From: Actinomycetota bacterium
GTDB lineage: Bacteria > Actinomycetota > Humimicrobiia > Humimicrobiales > Humimicrobiaceae
Assembly: GCA_016783985.1 (NCBI GenBank)
Contig: JADHVM010000052.1
Span: 1-6,838 of the forward strand
Direction: 5' to 3'
DNA length: 6,838 bases
Shown piece after piece: positions 4,694 to 6,838 of this stretch (position 1 is its first letter; each line of letters begins with the position of its first letter). The notes beneath the pieces were generated by a model. The model ran no database searches, was not told the DNA's origin, and saw only the letters and a program-made list of their open reading frames with translations. Both the position numbers and the translations under genes were made by a program.

Positions 4694-6838
4694 ATGGGAA
4701 AGGAAATAAAAATTGCACTTGCTGGTAACCCAAATTCCGGTAAAACCACGGTTTTTAATAATTTAACTGGGGCAAGGCAGCATGTTGGCAATTATCCTGG
4801 AGTTACTGTAGAGAAAAAAACGGGTGAGAGGCAATATAAGGGTTATAAGATAAATATTGTTGATTTGCCAGGAACATATAGCTTAACTGCTTATTCATTG
4901 GATGAGGTTGTAGCAAGAAATTTTATTATAGATGAGAAGCCAGATGTGGTAGTGGATATAATTGATTCATCTAACCTGGAAAGAAATCTATATCTAGCAA
5001 CACAACTGATGGAGCTGGGGGCGCCGCTTGTTTTTGCATTTAATATGGCAGACATTGCCAAGAGTAGTGGTAAAAAGATTGATACAAAGCTTCTTTCCGA
5101 ACTTATGGGTGTGTCAATTGTAGAAACTATTGGACATCGAAATAAGGGGATGAATGAATTATTAGATGCTGTAGTAAATGTTACAGAGAAAAAAATAAAA
5201 GGGAAAAAAGTAATTGTTAGATACGGAGAAGAGATTGAGAATGAGGTGGAAAAAATTGCTGCAATTTTAGCAAAAGAAGGTGCAGTAACAGAAAAGTTGA
5301 ATCCGAGATGGCTAGCTATAAAACTATTAGAACAAGATAAGGAAGTAATAGAAGCTGTTAAAAAATCGACAGGTGAAAATTATAAAAAAATTGAAAAAGT
5401 AGTGGAAGGTTCTATATGGCATATAAAAAATATATTGAGAGATTCACCCGAGACTATTATAGCAGACGCAAGGTATGGTTTTATAAATGGAGCCCTGCGG
5501 GAATCCTATGAAGAAGTTGAGGCAGGTAAGGTAACTATAAGTGATAAAATTGATAAGGTACTGACAAACAGAATACTCGGGCTACCAATCTTTTTTGGTC
5601 TTATGTGGCTTATGTTTCAATTTGTATTTACAGTAGGTGCATATCCAATGGATTGGATTGATATGGGTTTTGGGAAACTTGGTAATCTTGTATCAAATGC
5701 TATGCCTGAAGGTCTGCTTCAATCATTTATAGTTGATGGACTAATAGGCGGTGTAGGTGGGGTGCTCATATTTACTCCTAACATCATATTATTGTTTATA
5801 TGTATTGCAATACTTGAAGACAGTGGTTATATGGCAAGAGTAGCTTTTGTGATGGATAGAATAATGCATAAGATAGGACTTCATGGAAAATCCTTCATTC
5901 CAATGCTTATTGGATTTGGATGTACGATTCCTGCTTATATGGCTGCAAGGACTCTGGAGAATAAAAAAGATAGGCTGGTTACAATGCATGTTAATACATT
6001 TATGAGTTGTGGGGCAAGACTGCCTATTTATATTTTATTGGCTGGAGCATTTTTCCCAGCATATGCAGGCAATGTTATTTTTTCGATTTATGTAATAGGC
6101 ATTGTTATGGCAATACTTATGGCAAAATTGCTTAGGTCAACAAGATTTAAGGGTGAGGCAGCTCCATTTGTAATGGAACTTCCACCATACCGCGTACCAA
6201 CATTTAAAGGTGTAATGGTCCATATGTGGGAAAGAACATGGCTTTATCTTAAGAAAGCAGGAACAATAATTTTAGCTATGGCAATAATTATATGGATATT
6301 ATTTACATTCCCAAAAATCGGTGATAATTATTCTACAGATTATAATGCAGAGATTGTTAGCCTTGAGGAGTCTTATGAATCTGGCAGGATTACCGAGGAA
6401 GAACTTGAGGAAGGTATTGTAGTGATTGAAGGCAAAATGGCAGATGAAGAGATGGCATATTCTGCAGCAGGAAGAGTAGGCCACTTTATTGAGCCAGTAT
6501 TTAAGCCGCTCGGATTTGACTGGAGAATGGCTGTAGCAGCTATATCAGGCATTGCTGCTAAAGAAATTGTTGTATCTACTATGGGTACACTTTATAGTAT
6601 TGCAGAAGCAGATGAAGAGTCTGAATCTTTAAGGGATACACTGGCAAATGAGTATCATCCGCTTATAGGGTATAATTTTATGCTATTTTCACTGCTATAT
6701 TTCCCCTGCATGGCAGGTATAGCAGTATTCCGCAGGGAAGCTGGGAGAAAAGAGATGTGGTTCCAGATTGGGTATACTCTTCTGCTTGCCTGGGTAGTTT
6801 CATTTGTAGTATTTCAGATTGGAAGGCTTTTTATTTAA
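4694..6838 (+). CDS. feoB: Ferrous iron transport protein B (GTPase-coupled membrane transporter)
   Basis: Inner-membrane Fe(II) importer with an N-terminal cytoplasmic G domain. G1 is GNPNSGKTT (11-19), G2 contains Thr38 in PGVTVE, G3 is DLPG (57-60), G4 is NMAD (117-120), and the G5 region is near 141-153. A helical linker domain follows (about 170-275). The membrane part starts near 294, with hydrophobic segments at about 294-315, 350-375, 427-452, 459-479, 521-538, 660-678 and 689-710. The two Gate motifs are visible: GFGCTIPAYMAART (407-420) with Cys410, and AISGIAAKEIVVSTMG (616-631), followed by LLYFPCMAG with Cys672. The common Gate 1 sequence GFGCNVPA reads GFGCTIPA here. A long acidic segment (about 541-600, rich in Glu) sits between membrane segments. 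At 714 residues the gene is complete, with its TAA at the window edge, so any feoC or further operon gene would be outside. Confidence 0.96.
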   Translation: MGKEIKIALAGNPNSGKTTVFNNLTGARQHVGNYPGVTVEKKTGERQYKGYKINIVDLPGTYSLTAYSLDEVVARNFIIDEKPDVVVDIIDSSNLERNLYLATQLMELGAPLVFAFNMADIAKSSGKKIDTKLLSELMGVSIVETIGHRNKGMNELLDAVVNVTEKKIKGKKVIVRYGEEIENEVEKIAAILAKEGAVTEKLNPRWLAIKLLEQDKEVIEAVKKSTGENYKKIEKVVEGSIWHIKNILRDSPETIIADARYGFINGALRESYEEVEAGKVTISDKIDKVLTNRILGLPIFFGLMWLMFQFVFTVGAYPMDWIDMGFGKLGNLVSNAMPEGLLQSFIVDGLIGGVGGVLIFTPNIILLFICIAILEDSGYMARVAFVMDRIMHKIGLHGKSFIPMLIGFGCTIPAYMAARTLENKKDRLVTMHVNTFMSCGARLPIYILLAGAFFPAYAGNVIFSIYVIGIVMAILMAKLLRSTRFKGEAAPFVMELPPYRVPTFKGVMVHMWERTWLYLKKAGTIILAMAIIIWILFTFPKIGDNYSTDYNAEIVSLEESYESGRITEEELEEGIVVIEGKMADEEMAYSAAGRVGHFIEPVFKPLGFDWRMAVAAISGIAAKEIVVSTMGTLYSIAEADEESESLRDTLANEYHPLIGYNFMLFSLLYFPCMAGIAVFRREAGRKEMWFQIGYTLLLAWVVSFVVFQIGRLFI

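Noticed and set aside
5789..6484. Minus-strand open frames at 5789-5989 and 6299-6484 opposite feoB
   Set aside because: They are antisense to conserved FeoB membrane segments. The translations are rich in His, Ser, Cys and Tyr, with no motif.

Overview
The window carries six complete protein genes and no RNA genes, mobile elements or CRISPR arrays. Protein-level features (a GlmM of the RYSGTQ type, a GlmR/YvcK protein, a FeoB transporter) are bacterial. The DNA is AT-rich with frequent ATA and AGA codons. Several genes lack a clear Shine-Dalgarno sequence. This suits an uncultured anaerobic lineage; the GlmM sequence reminded me of candidate phyla such as Omnitrophota or Elusimicrobiota, but that is an impression from memory and was not tested.

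Left part (1-4218): amino-sugar metabolism. glmM (+) makes glucosamine-1-phosphate for UDP-GlcNAc. An unassigned gene (+, 1444-2343) follows, encoding a predicted winged-helix plus nucleotidyltransferase-fold protein. nagB (-, 2386-3168) converts glucosamine-6-phosphate to fructose-6-phosphate and ammonia, the drain opposed to GlmM. It diverges from yvcK/glmR (+, 3277-4218), a CofD-like-fold protein whose Bacillus homologue binds UDP-GlcNAc and tunes flux into this pathway. Synthesis, breakdown and a metabolite sensor of the same sugar pool therefore lie within about 4 kb, with the unknown gene between them. The nagB-yvcK gap of about 110 bp is almost pure A+T and holds a 9-bp inverted repeat.

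Right part (4219-6838): ferrous iron uptake. A 209-bp spacer holds a near-consensus sigma-70 promoter (TTGACA, 17 bp, TATAGT) overlapped by a TTAG-N6-CTAA dyad of the kind bound by DtxR/IdeR/MntR-family metal repressors. A 10-bp repeat of part of this site lies exactly 50 bp upstream, on the other side of the promoter. feoA (4428-4652) and feoB (4694-6838) follow as an operon with good ribosome binding sites. The feo genes favour GGT/GGA glycine codons and have strong expression signals, unlike glmM and yvcK, which often use GGC. This suggests that feoAB may have been acquired separately.

The most useful leads are the unassigned HTH-nucleotidyltransferase gene in the amino-sugar cluster and the architecture of the feo promoter. 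I see no clearly new multi-gene system such as a defence island.
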